DNA of 64,000 nt from Ustulina deusta (taxonomy: Eukaryota > Ascomycota > Sordariomycetes > Xylariales > Xylariaceae), in assembly GCA_023159155.1 (NCBI GenBank), contig JAJNNX010000026.1, positions 248,001 to 312,000 on the forward strand, written 5' to 3'. Shown here piece after piece: positions 46,957 through 57,747 of this stretch (within the stretch, counting starts at the first letter, position 1; each line of letters opens with the position of its first letter). Position numbers and translations under genes: made by a program. The notes beneath the pieces were generated by a model that worked only from the letters and a program-made list of their open reading frames with translations, did no database searches and was not told the origin of the DNA.

Positions 46957-49222
46957 CTATTTTTCGGCGGAATTCCGGTCAATAATCTCTGATATCACCC
47001 CCAAAACTGCGATGCTAGGCCCCGGGGATTCAGGGAGCTATCGCTCGTATTCGTTAGTAGTGCCGCAACTTTCAACGAATACAGAAGGGAAATAGAAAGT
47101 ATACCCAGCTAGTATAGAACCCGGTAATAGTGGTTCCAGGGTCTACCTTGAGAGCTCTTGTGGCGAGCCTGCTCCTCCTGTCAGGTTGGTCAGAGAATAC
47201 GCATGATCTTGCGCGATTGGTGAACATCTACACGTTGGGTCAGCTGATGAATAAACCTTGCTAGAGAATGATTCGACTCGACTTGCCTTGCACGATGATA
47301 AACTCCAGTTTATCTTTCTCCCCCAGGATTCGAGTTTAGAGTAGTCTAGCTCAATGGCGTTGATGATTTCCCCGCCAGGGCCATCAATAGCAAAGTCAAC
47401 CACTTTTGCGTCCTCCTTTGGCGGGCAGTGCCCAAGGCTGCGATATTCAACGGGGACATCGGTATTATACGTAAAATCGATGCCACGCAGGCCGCCCCCT
47501 AATGTTACAGATATTCGGATTAAATGGTTAAGGTACTTGCCCCCAGGGCCACCAAACGTCGTCCAGACCAATGGTTGATAACCGTGTAAGTGGTTACTAC
47601 GTGGCCAGAACGAACTCTCATTCAGAGATAGGGTTGGGCCGGGAATGTTAGGATACCACAACCCCAAAGACCGCAGTGTGTCCTTTTCGGGGAATAGCGA
47701 AAGGGGCATGGTAGTAGCAAGACGGACCATCTTAAACCCCTTTAAACTCGTATTAGCAATGAAGTTATCCGGTATGCGCCAGGAATTAGTCAGAAAGGCA
47801 GGTAGCTCTTACGTCGAACCCGACTTCTAGTGAGTCGAGAGGGGTATCGAATAAGGCAAGGCGCCTCGTCTTTGCGCTGTCGTCTGGGCATCCAAGCCAA
47901 CAGGATGTGGTATCACTAGCCGTTAGGCACTTGATCGCTCGGATACCTCTGGACCCAACAGCCAGGACGAAACCCCTAATATTAGTCACATGTATAGAAT
48001 ATTCAGTCGTGCCCCAGTAACCTAACTGGACGATATTTCCAGTAGTAGTAGTGAACTTTATCCCAGAAATATAACCTGCACCGGGCGTTTGGATATAAGA
48101 AACAGAAAATCGCGACAAGTTGTTAGGTATCGTAACGTAGTGCTTGTGCAACTGACGGCAACCCTTGACAAACGAGTATGGCTGGCTCCTCAATCCCTCC
48201 CACTCCTTCCACAAAACGCCTACCACTTCCACTGGATGTGCGCTGTCGGGTTTCGGAGAATGCGAGGTCGGCATGTTGGAATCTTGCCGCCGCAAAGCCA
48301 CAGTGTCAATCGCCGTACCAAATAGGTTCCATATTCGCCGCCTGTTACGAAGCGCAGGCCCTATACGGGTAACATGTGTTCGGCGATAAAGCCATCGCCA
48401 ATCTGTAGTTTGTCGCCGTTCCCATGCTTCAAAGAGCCATGCGCGATCGGATGCATATTTGAACCTAGACGCCCAGAACTGCTGATCGTAGAACACAGGC
48501 AAGAAGGCTCTTGAAGCAAGTCGGGCATTTAAGGCATCCGATGTCGACAACTGCACGGCAACAGCTATGCGAAGCTCCAGAGGGAGGGTATCCAAAAGGC
48601 CATTTCCCACTGTTCCGACACCGGGTATTGTTACAACAACCCGGGGTGGCGACTGTGGAGTTTCCGCTAGTATCTGATCGACCTCGGCGGCATCACAGGG
48701 ATTTGCGCCGTAGGTTATATAGGGCTCGAGAGATCGTTGATCGTCGGGGCCGCCCACTTCGGTGTCATAGAAAAATTCGGGTACGACGACGGCGCCGCCG
48801 AAATCGTGACCCCAATTGATCCTCATGTCTGGTATTGAGAAGGGGAGAGAGCTTAAAACTTGAAACAGGCGTTCAAGAGATACTGGCACTGCCCTGTTGA
48901 GCAACGCTTTCTCCAAGAGGCACCAGCAGGCATCGTGGAAGACAAAACCGTGTCGGCCATTGTACTCTGGTTGGGTCATGGCGCCAAAGCGGTCGTCCAT
49001 CGGGTGGTTATAACCCTCATCATCCCATCGAGCTTTGGAATCAACGGGAGCGATGAATCTGGCTCCCCAAGGGGTATCGTACATACCAACACCTGTGAGC
49101 ACGATGCCTGCTGGCCCATCATAGAGGCCGCGGAATTGCTTTGTCCAGGATACGGTGAATGAGTCATAGGAGATCAACCATCCGCAGAAAACGCAGGAAT
49201 AAACGTCGTAGCTCATGTCCAT
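46957..49222 (-). CDS. F-box-type protein with C-terminal beta-rich domain; contains a GC-AG intron
   Basis: Four exons are inferred: 49222-47813, 47739-47287, 47227-47105 and 47037-46957, giving 688 residues. The N-terminus has a Cys-pair stretch (YSCVFCGW) and an aromatic-rich region. An F-box-like helix block lies at about 209-254 (LLDTLPLELRIAVAVQLSTS ... FLPVFYDQQFWASRF), which in known proteins recruits SCF ubiquitin ligase through Skp1. The C-terminal region is beta-rich with WTTFGGPGGKYL and IDGPGGEIINAIEL, a pattern seen in a large fungal family of unknown ligand. Intron 1 is GTAAGA ... CTAAT ... AAAG. Intron 2 (47228-47286) has donor AAG|GCAAGT, branch CTGAC and acceptor TAG. Intron 3 is GTATAC ... 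CTAAC ... TAG. Only with these does the family ending appear (CKMFTNRARSCVF ... VDPGTTITGFYTSW ... IAVLGVISEIIDRN). The ATG at 49222 is preferred; a second at 49216 is possible. Confidence 0.8.
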
Positions 49223-51000
49223 TGTCAAATGAGCGGTGGCGGTAGGTAAATGGCATCAGAGAAGTGAGAGGGGAGGGTCGACGTCGCCTACTTACGCCCC
49301 GTCTACAATTTTCCAGGGATTTTCCCAACGTGGTGGGAAGATACGAGGCACGGTGCATATAAGGGCCCGTCACGGCTGCTGCATGTCAATTATCCCCGGC
49401 TCTGCTACAACGTCAATATCCACCTTGCTATCCGACATTTTGGCCAGAGCTGCAGCGAACCTGCGCGGGTTTCCCACTGCGGCAGCCACAGAACACCAAT
49501 TATTGCGTTAATTCATAATTGAGATTTCAATTCACAATGCCGATCGGGGAATTCCCCCCGTACATTCGGCTTGAGTACAGGACTCGCCACCCCTCCTCCC
49601 GCGACTCTAATGTCGGAGATTATACGGGCCTCCCTTTGTCTCTTTGCTTTACCACAATATCGATGTAGGTCGAGGTACCAGAAGATTACTTGGTTTGAGA
49701 CCCAAGTGCCGTCGAATAGCCGTTGAGATTGTGTGCGTATGTCCGCCGGTTATCCCATTGTAGGGGCCGGACTTATGAGGTCGAAATCCCGGGTTCGCTG
49801 GCCTTCGGAATATTTGATGGAATATGGAAGATTACTCTCGCTCGAGACGCTTGAAGGGAGATTCTTGTAGTACTGAAAGGTCTAGTTTGGCCCTCGACGG
49901 TGCCCGTAGTTAGGTCCCTGTCAATTACCTACTCTTTCCATCTCTTCTCCCACATCAATATTCCTCCTTGCATCCTGGTACTGGCTCCTCGGCTCGGCGG
50001 GGCGGTGGAGACAACAGCCGCGCGGCTGTTTGATAACCGCTCGCTTATGGGTATAAAGGTTGGCGCTAGTGTACATTAGACTCGCTTGCTTCCATCATTC
50101 GTTGACGGGCATACGACTTTGTCGAAAGAAACAAAAGAAGAAAGAAGAACTCAGTATCATATGTTTAATAGACACCCATTATAAAAATATATATCCTCTT
50201 GTAGTTTCTTATTTTACGTTATCGTTTGGTTAGTATTTACAGTAGTAGAGTTTAGGCGGTTTATAGTATGTGCGTCGTCTTTCGTTGGTCTTACTCCTGG
50301 CCAGAACAATATATTCAAGGCGCTCTAGTATCTCCAGGTGGATTTGCTTTATCCAATTATATTGCGTGGGCCTGTTTTTGGTTGAAGCACCAGCCTCCGA
50401 GGATTAGCACCATGGCTCCTGCTGTTAGAGTGACCCAAAACAACTTCTTCGGGACAACAACTCCTTACACCGCAATAGTATATACACCTTGCTGTTCTTT
50501 AGTGCTCCTACAGCTTGCTAAAACCTTCTTCTCTGTAAGCCGATAACATGTGGAACAACATATTGCCCTTATATTTCGAATCAAAAAAGAATTATGGCAT
50601 TAGGCAGCAACAGCGCCCCAGGCCGGGCGTTAAAACCATTGCTGGATGGAGAGCGGTGATCCTAAAAAGTTTGTTCTCATCAAGGATGAGGAAGATAGCT
50701 GCAGAGATAAGCGAGTGAGCTACGAGTCTTCTAACATGTTGGATTTAGGATGCTTGATGTACCTATCTAAAGCTATCCAAGCTTGCTAGCTCCAGTATTA
50801 TAAGGAACCAGAAGAACAGTTGATCCATGCACTGTTGGCCTGGTTGCTGGCCGGCCTCTCACAGCTATAGTCGACTTGTGATGGCGATTTAGATATTAAA
50901 TGCCGCTCAACAACGGAGCTCTGATGTCCTACCGCCAGAACTGATGCTGATGGTGGCCAAAGGGTTCTCCGGTTTTGGCCAGTTTTGTCAGGTACGGGTG

Positions 51001-51185
51001 TCCAGAGTGAATAGAGAGACTCATCTGCAGCTAGGAAGTAGGTAGGTAGTAGTTGGGGCTCAATAGAATGGTCAATTGATTACTGAACCTTCCCAAATAT
51101 CTTGGGGGGCGGCGTCACCTATATATATATACAGAATACTGATATATCCACTCCTATAGGGGTAGGTGTGACATATATCCTTGAC
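51001..51185 (+). repeat. Dispersed repeat, copy B
   Basis: Counterpart of 18998-19175 in the same orientation. The copies diverge by substitutions, with some C/T and G/A differences, and by small indels in the TATA tract. Neither copy carries a reading frame. Confidence 0.8.
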
Positions 51186-51515
51186 GAGTCTGAAGCCTGG
51201 AATCTGCGGCTACAGAATGATATCGATCTTGAGGCTGATATTGTTGATTCAAAGTTGCGTTACGTATCAGTCAGCTAAGCCGTCTCGATCCCGACTGATC
51301 CGAGATCGTACTGGACTGAAGTTGTACGGCTCGAATACCGTACTCGCCCGTTGGTCAAATCCAACCTGCGCCTATTTTCACATGAATCAACAATTGTGAA
51401 AGAGGGCAAACCCCTGTCCAATACCTCCGAATGCTTTGTTACGTGGTACTTTATCATAAAAGTATGGCGGATGCATGGCTATTTGTTATTGCTAAGTTTA
51501 AAACTATTAGACTAT

Positions 51516-51880
51516 TTACAATGATAGCTCGATATATCTATCCTCTGATAATAAGTCAGAACAGACCTTTTTTTGATTATTCTTCTTAATGTTATCCTTA
51601 ATACGATTGGTCTGGTCTTTAATTTTAAGCTCGTCATCAATTACACTATTAGGTGGCAATGACTGCTGCTCAATGGGTTCTTTTCTACTGAATACAATTT
51701 CCTCTGGTAATGAAAGGTACATATATCTCCGTTCAAGATTAGGCATAAAATTGACAAGGCAAAGCTCTCTATATTTCAAATCACAGCCAGTTCGTCATCC
51801 AATTCATGTATTGCTTAATACGAAAAGCATTATGGTAGACTGCGCGTACATCTCTACCCCCAGGATATGATGTATTATCC
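51516..51880 (-). pseudogene. Broken AT-rich coding relic, family unknown
   Basis: Two adjacent minus-strand frames look coding but are interrupted by stops and a frame change. The upstream one reads YPGGRDVRAVYHNAF then RIKQYMNWMTNW. The next reads KYRELCLVNFMPNLERRYMY then LSLPEEIVFSRKEP and a Lys/Asn-rich tail. It may be a remnant of a transposon-encoded protein. I cannot name the family. Confidence 0.3.
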
Positions 51881-52446
51881 ACAAGTGGAGCGACGTTATT
51901 AGCAGACTTGCTATTCGGGGTTTAACATCACAGAATGTCCTGGGGCCAGCATAAGTAATAATAACGATTTGTCTTGTAAGGCCTGTAAGTGAGCTGCCTT
52001 TCACAGCCTATACTGTTGATAATTTGGCATGTTTCCGCCGATTCTGAGCTCAAGTATTGGCTTTATAGCATGACAACAGGTAGGAAACACATTTAGCCCC
52101 ATATGATCGGTACCATAAGATAATAAAAACATTGGAATTTGGTACAGTAAATGGGATGTATTCTTTGTGGCCTGCTTGGATATGCTCGCCCTCGCCTGAG
52201 AATATACCCAGAGGTCACTCATTTCATACTCGAAAGGAAAACCCAATGTGAGAGCGCAGTAATATCTGCCATGGCCCCAGAACCCATTTGCAGCCATTGC
52301 CTCTATTTATTGGTTACCAGTTGACGAAGGAAAACCGTGGTTGTTGTCGAGTATGGGTTCGTTCTAGGTTTCCATACTGTCGCACATGGTCTACCGTGTT
52401 CCTAACCCAATCGTATAATTGTTCGTTCGGCAGCGGCAAATCGAGT

Positions 52447-52711
52447 CTAGTGGTCCCACGGGTGCTTCCAGCCCAGGACAACAGGCCCTAGTTGACATGT
52501 TAATTCGCTCGTTCGATCATATTTGGGCTAGGTCGTCAATACCATCTTTCTTCGCGCGATACATCAACTGCGAAAAGTAGTTAGCTACTGGAACCGTACT
52601 TTTCGACTGATTGATGCTTACGAAGAACCACATGCTGGCGCCCAGAGCAGTGGCAGTGAATCTATAGATTCCAGGCACATGAGCCTTGATAGGGCCAGGA
52701 CCACCAGCCAT
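52447..52711 (-). CDS. NDUFB2: Complex I accessory subunit resembling NDUFB2 (51 residues)
   Basis: Three exons (52711-52622, 52567-52543 and 52487-52447) encode 51 residues: a short Gly/Pro-rich start, one membrane segment (FTATALGASMWFF), then LMYRAKKDGPVVLGWKHPWD. The end strongly resembles the YRAKQDGPVVLGWRHPW motif I recall from plant NDUFB2/AGGG-type subunits of NADH:ubiquinone oxidoreductase, which sit in the inner-membrane arm. Introns are 54 and 55 nt with donors GTAAGC and GTATTG, and exon 2 is only 25 nt. Phases join exactly, and the stop follows DH as expected. Without splicing only an unrelated tail is seen, so simple ORF calling would miss the gene. It is divergent from BUR1. 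Confidence 0.75.
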
Positions 52712-53528
52712 TGCGACGAGCTAGAGCGCGGTAAGTCAGTAATCGCCTGGCGGCCGTTCTTTAAGATGGTGCCGTACGAACGGATTGACTTCTATTCAAA
52801 GGAATGGGCGATATTGGGAAATTGCAATCGTTAATGAACAATGATTGTTGTCAATCAGTTGAGCCGATTGCATATTGCTGGAGCTCATGAGACGAGGTAC
52901 GGCCCTATGTTTAAACTACCAAGGTAGGTAGTACTAAAGAGCCGAAAATTTACCGAACAGTCAGGCGGTTCATGTTGCCTTTTCAGTGCTTTTAGTGGAG
53001 GTAGGTCAGTGGAAGAAGGAGAGTAGCACTGCAGTAGCTCCATGCATCGACCCAATTCAGCAAGGACTGATCCACCTTCCCATTCTTTGTCCCCAGCTAC
53101 TCCACTCCAGTTCCCTACTACCTAAGTACCTAGGTATCGCCTACTGGTGCACTCGCGCTAGCTACCTTAAGTACCTACCCAAGCCATCTACTACCTACCT
53201 AGGTGCTACGAGGTACTCCAAACTCTATCACCAGTTTCCTTTCCGTCACCTGTCTACAGCTTGTCCGAACAGCTTCACCGAAGGGGGGAATCTAGATTCT
53301 GCCAATGCTGCAGTATTCATCCTTAATTAACTATCGATCTATCGCGCGCTACTTCGACTCAACCGCATCTTTTGCGATGCGCAGTCCTCTCAAGTCCTCG
53401 ACATCGGCAACGTAACCGACCAGACCTTCTTCCCGCGCCACAGGGATCCGTCTTCGCCAGACGCGCCCGTAATTTGCACAAGCTCTTTTGCCCTTGTCGT
53501 TTTCTCGCTGCTCGACTTTTCAGCGGCC
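52712..53528. promoter_or_regulatory. Divergent intergenic region, complex I subunit / BUR1
   Basis: This 817-bp region contains several CCTAGG/GGTAGG words (53129 and 53198) and CTACC runs, and should hold both promoters. Frames within it (52986-53330) are low in protein-like character. Confidence 0.5.
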
Positions 53529-55357
53529 ATGGCGACCGCGACATATGGCGGCGAGAATGGAGCGCCCTCCCCCCGATCATTCGCCCAACAGCACCAACGG
53601 CCCCGAGACAGCTTCAAAGGATGCTCTCGCATCACCGATTACGAGCTCCTGGGCAAGTTGGGTGAAGGGACTTTTGGGTGAGACCATTTGGCCTTCCCTC
53701 TTGGGCCTGGATGCTAAATTCGGTCCCAGTGAGGTTCACAAGGCGAGATCGCGCAGGACCGGCGCCTTAGTCGCGCTGAAGAAAATTATTATGCACAACG
53801 AGAAAGACGGGGTTTGTGGCTAGCTGTCTGCTATGTCGGCGCTTCTCTAGTCACTGACACAATTCCCAGTTTCCCATCACCGCTCTCCGGGAGATCAAGC
53901 TTCTAAAGCTCTTATCGCATAAGAACGTGCTACGCCTCGAAGATATGGCCGTCGAGCATCATTCCAAGATGAGTAAGTTCTATGCCCGGCACTTCTGGTC
54001 TTCTTGCATGCATGTTGACTCCTTCAAAGTTGACAAAAGAAAACGGCCAATCATTTACATGGCGACGCCTTACATGGATCACGATCTGTCTGGCTTGCTT
54101 GATAACCCTTCCGTGACCTTTACCGTACCGCAAATCAAGTGCTATCTGCTACAGCTTCTCCAAGGCCTCCGCTACCTTCATGAAAACAAGATTCTTCATC
54201 GCGATATGAAGGCAGCCAATTTACTTATCAGCAACAAGGGCATACTTCAAATTGCCGATTTTGGTCTTGCGAGACATTATGATGGAAGCGTGCCGCAGGC
54301 CGGTCAAGGCGGTGGCGAGGGGAAGAGAGAATACACAAGTCTGGTAGTTACTAGATGGTACCGCCCCCCCGAGCTGCTGCTACACCTCAAGAGATACACC
54401 ACTGCAATTGACATGTGGGGTGTAGGGTAAGTTTTAGCCTCTTTGGTAAAGTTGAACATTAGCTTACGCCGGATCAGGTGCGTCTTCGGGGAGATGTTAG
54501 TCGGCAAGCCGATCCTCGCTGGTGAGAGTGACGCGCATCAACTCGATATCATTTTTGATCTTGTTGGGTCGCCGACTGAAGAGAACATGCCTGGGTGGAA
54601 GCAGTTGCCCGGCGCAGAATCATTAACCCCGCGACCAAGGCCAGGGTCGTTGTCGTCAAAATTTCGCGAGCACGGTACTGCTGCCGTATCTCTATTAAAA
54701 GAGCTTTTACAGCTTAATTGGCGGGCTCGTATCAATGCGATCGATGCTCTAGAACATGCCTACTTTAAGAGTGCTCCTTACCCTGCCAGGCCAGAGGACA
54801 TTCCAACTTTCGAAGACAGTCATGAGCTGGATCGTAGAAAGTTTCATGACAGGAAGGCGGCCCTTCCACCAGCCCCGAAAGGAGGCACGGTGGGGGGCGC
54901 TTTTGATGGGCCTAATGTTGGTTTTGCTAGCGGCGATGGTTACGGTAATAGAGCGAACGGGAGGCATCATGGCGGGACCAGGAACGGTGATGATGGTGGC
55001 CGCCGGCCAGCTTGGGCAAGGGAGCAGCCCCGTCATGAACACCGATTACCACCTCGTCCGCCGCCACCCGAAAACCCTCCGAGTGGATGGGACGGGACGA
55101 AAGATCAGCATGACGCTTATAACAGAGACCGAGATCGGGCGCCGAGGATCCGCGGCGGGGCTAATCGACTCGATATTGACACTTATATCCCTAGTTACCG
55201 TGGTGGAAGGGAAGACCGTCCTCGTGATGATCGTCGAAGAAGGGATGACCGAGAGGATAGAAGACACGATTGGGACCGTCGAGATAGGGATTACGAGGAT
55301 CGTACCAGAGCCAGTAGAACACGCAGCCGCAGTCGATCCCCAGTGTACCGTCGGTAG
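53529..55357 (+). CDS. BUR1: Bur1/CDK9-type cyclin-dependent kinase
   Basis: Five exons (53529-53677, 53730-53811, 53870-53972, 54030-54426 and 54478-55357) give 536 residues. Bur1 pairs with a Bur2-type cyclin and phosphorylates the RNA polymerase II CTD and Spt5 to promote elongation in the nucleus. Kinase landmarks are intact: Gly loop GEGTFGEV (45-52), ATP-anchoring Lys67 (VALKK), C-helix PITALRE (79-85), catalytic [10 protein letters not shown] (168-177), DFGLAR (188-193) and T-loop [16 protein letters not shown] with Thr214 as the expected activating site. An extended non-kinase tail (about 340-536) is rich in Gly, Pro, Arg and Asp and ends in an RS-like stretch. Closest alternatives are Ctk1-type kinases, but [12 protein letters not shown] and the [17 protein letters not shown] segment favour CDK9/Bur1. 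Intron 2 has donor GTTTGT. Confidence 0.93.
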
Positions 55358-55731
55358 CATCCATCGCACTTGGCCTCGGCAAAGGGCTCTACTACCATCC
55401 CGCCCCTGTCACTTCGATTAAAAGGCACCACCACTACTACCTACGCTATCTGACGACAAGATAGGAAAGCTATTGAACTAAATGTATGCTATGTTCTAGG
55501 TGGGCTTGGGCGGGCTCGGGGATTATGACATTGACACAAGGCGCACGACGGCGGATTTGGAATTAGCGTTTACAGTTGACAGTCAATCAGTCACACTTTG
55601 GCCCGGCAGTTGCGGGCTCAGTGCGAGCCCTTAGGAAAGGACAGATGTTGGAGACTCCGGACCAACATTATAATTCGTGTCTTGCTAAGGAAATAGTGAA
55701 GCACGCCATTTGGCCTTGGTTTATGTCAAGC
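55358..55731. other. Convergent 3' region between BUR1 and the membrane-protein gene
   Basis: The 374-bp gap between two convergent stop codons holds 3' untranslated sequence. No gene is seen. Confidence 0.6.
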
Positions 55732-56591
55732 CTATAAGAAATCGCTTTCACTACTCTCCTCGTGAATTGTCTGCCCCAGTAAACCCTTGCGCCGTCTCCT
55801 AGGTTGCACGGGAGTCCGCACTAACTTCCACTGTTTCTCAAATAGGTCATTTGGGTTCATCTCGGTGGCATTCTGTCTCTTTTCAGGACGCTGCCACCTT
55901 GCGCTTGAACTCGACTCCTCGTCATACTCCTTTTCCTCTTCATCGTCGAGAGAGGATTGATATGTGTCCAGCGATCTTTGGTACTGATGCTCCCTTGGCT
56001 TATATCGCCTGGGCCCGGTATCGATCCCTAGCAAGACGAAGATGAAGCTCGATGCGCCGTGCAGTACAAAGCCGGCGCAAACCCCTATAATTGCAGCGCA
56101 GGCGAGCTTTTTAAGTTGAGTACGCGTTAGTGTTGGACACTCTTCAAGGGCCGAATGCTAAGGTTTAAACGACCAGAAAATGAAGGGGAAAAGAAAGAGT
56201 TACGAAAATTGGTCTCGGGCAATATTAGCTTTTGAGAGGTAGCTTACGTAGATATAGAGGTACTGTATATAGACAGAAGTTAGCATTGCAAGCCGCTCAT
56301 GTAGAGCAAGGGATATCAAATAGAACGCGCAGGCCGTCTTGGAAGACGTAGTGCCAGCAAGGTATAGAAACACACCTTAAGTCTTGCCATCAGACCTATA
56401 GCAAAGGACGCGGCACCTAGCCCAAGCCTGAGCATAACCCATATTGGCGACAGTAAGAAGACGATTGACGCGTAGATGTAGTAAAGGGGCCAGCGCAACG
56501 GTGTTGAGAGCGTGTACAGGAGACGTGCCAAGAGCTGGGCTGTCGACAGTGCCAGCGCGCCGGCTGTCTTCAGGGACGCGAGCCAGCTCAT
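55732..56591 (-). CDS. Fungal multi-pass membrane protein, function unknown
   Basis: Three exons (56591-56376, 56262-56248 and 56106-55732) encode 201 residues. Exon 2 is only 15 nt (YLYIY). The order is two or three hydrophobic segments in exon 1 (LALSTAQLLARLLYTLS, then WPLYYIYASIVFLLSPIWVM and LGLGAASFAIGLM), the YLYIY bridge continuing into LACAAIIGVCAGFVL, and then FIFVLLGID. A cytosolic-looking acidic and basic tail follows (DDEEEKEYDEESSSS, then QPRRRRKG) and ends ESSESDFL. Similar proteins seem common in filamentous ascomycetes but have no known role. Intron 2 has a CACTAAC branch and AAAAAG acceptor. The gene is convergent with BUR1 and divergent from the SNF1 beta gene. Confidence 0.75.
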
Positions 56592-57402
56592 TCTCTTTTA
56601 CATAACTATTAGATTATATTTTGCCTGCCGTGTTCTTCTGCAGCTCGTTTAACAATGCAAGTTGAGGAGTTGACAGACTTGGACAAGGCTGATGTGCAGC
56701 GCATTGTTGACTGGACTGCCGGTAGTGTGCCGAGTAGGAATGCAACGTCAGTGGGCCGGTGGCCGCGGGATGTCATTGTTATTACACATGACAATGACGA
56801 AGTCCATTCCAGATCCGGTCCATTCTGCAGGTGCCCGCGGCCCCCCATTCCATCTGCCCATTCCAATTTCAGATGGCGTTACGTAAGCCATGTGCCGCCA
56901 AGGCAGCGATTGGGACGGCTACCGGTATTAATCCGTTCCGGCGGGGTAGAATCATCGACGCCCCGGCAGTGTAGGTACCCTGTCTGGGTAGGGTGTCAAG
57001 CCCAGGATACCTCCCTGTTTCGATGTGTACGTATACCTAGGTAGGTATACCTGCACGATAAGTATTGCTTTTCCGACCACAGGGACACCTCCGCCGACAC
57101 GGACTAGGAAGCCGAGCAAGATCTATTCTGGCCATCTTCTGCTCAGGGCACACAGGTCTAACATATATCTCGGCCAAGTGACAGAGATCTACGGGCCATC
57201 ACTGGATGTGGGGTGACACCTCGGCTACGGGATCAAGACGAGCGGAGACTTGGAGATTTGATTGGCCGACAGGCAGCATCCACCGACCTACCTAGGTAGG
57301 TACATGGAGGCGAGGTAGTGTACCTGGGTAACTCCCGCTCTCCAACGTGGTCAGGTCCTGTAGGTACCTATTTCGCTAGCCCAGCTTCCCGGAGAGGGTC
57401 TT

Positions 57403-57636
57403 ATGACCTTGATCTCATGCGACGATCCTGTCTTCCACGTTGCACATCGACCTCTGGCTGTCCGACGCTTACCCTTTTCACCCCCCCAACAGGCATCTCT
57501 CGACTCGCTGCCTTGGGCACTGCCTGGCCAAGTTGCAATCCGCGCTCACCGCCCGCGCGCTGTGCTGCTGCTGCTGCTGCTGTACTGCGGTACTGCCGTG
57601 CTTGTGTGCTTGGTGCTGGTCCACGCGACCAATTGA
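57403..57636 (+). other. Upstream ORF in the probable SNF1 beta leader
   Basis: A 77-codon ATG frame ends 111 nt before the main start. Its last third is hydrophobic because the (CTG)6 repeat is read as leucines followed by a Val/Leu/Cys stretch. If the transcript starts upstream of 57403, it would act as a translational uORF. Confidence 0.3.
57565..57582 (+). repeat. (CTG)6 trinucleotide repeat
   Basis: Six perfect CTG units upstream of the SNF1 beta start codon. Confidence 0.95.
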
Positions 57637-57747
57637 CAATCTAATCTCCCCATCACCCGGGCTTCTCGACCGACTGCCCTCACGCCCTCGCAAGGCCCGG
57701 ACGCCGCACGCCCCCCCACCGCCCCCAGCGCCCATCCCGTGCCAACC

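Larger units (their letters stand above)
49223..52446. other. Intergenic region, about 3.2 kb, with repeat and AT-rich relics
   Basis: The left end is the F-box gene promoter. The rest contains a dispersed-repeat copy (51001-51185), an AT-rich stretch (51400-52300) with coding-like but broken frames (51516-51880, minus) and the 3' region of the complex I gene. No intact gene is recognised. Confidence 0.5.
56592..57747. promoter_or_regulatory. Divergent region with long leader of the SNF1 beta gene
   Basis: About 1.16 kb. It contains CCTAGG palindromes at 57036 and 57291, an upstream ATG frame (57403-57636) and a (CTG)6 run. The plus frame starting 56655 (MQVEELTDLDKADVQ...) is open for 129 codons but loses protein-like character after about 40 residues. 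Confidence 0.5.

Noticed and set aside
47143..47286. Straight read-through C-terminus of the F-box protein ending at 47143
   Set aside because: It lacks the family ending. Splicing the GC-AG intron restores it and continues to 46957.
47300..47340. One-base frameshift in a G5 run of the F-box gene
   Set aside because: I first suspected a deletion, because the +1 frame gives EKDKLEF. The GC-AG intron explains the structure without any frameshift and matches the family better.
54756..55421. 221-codon plus-strand frame
   Set aside because: It is a +1 shadow of the Arg/Gly/Asp-rich tail of BUR1. The kinase frame continues correctly through the region.
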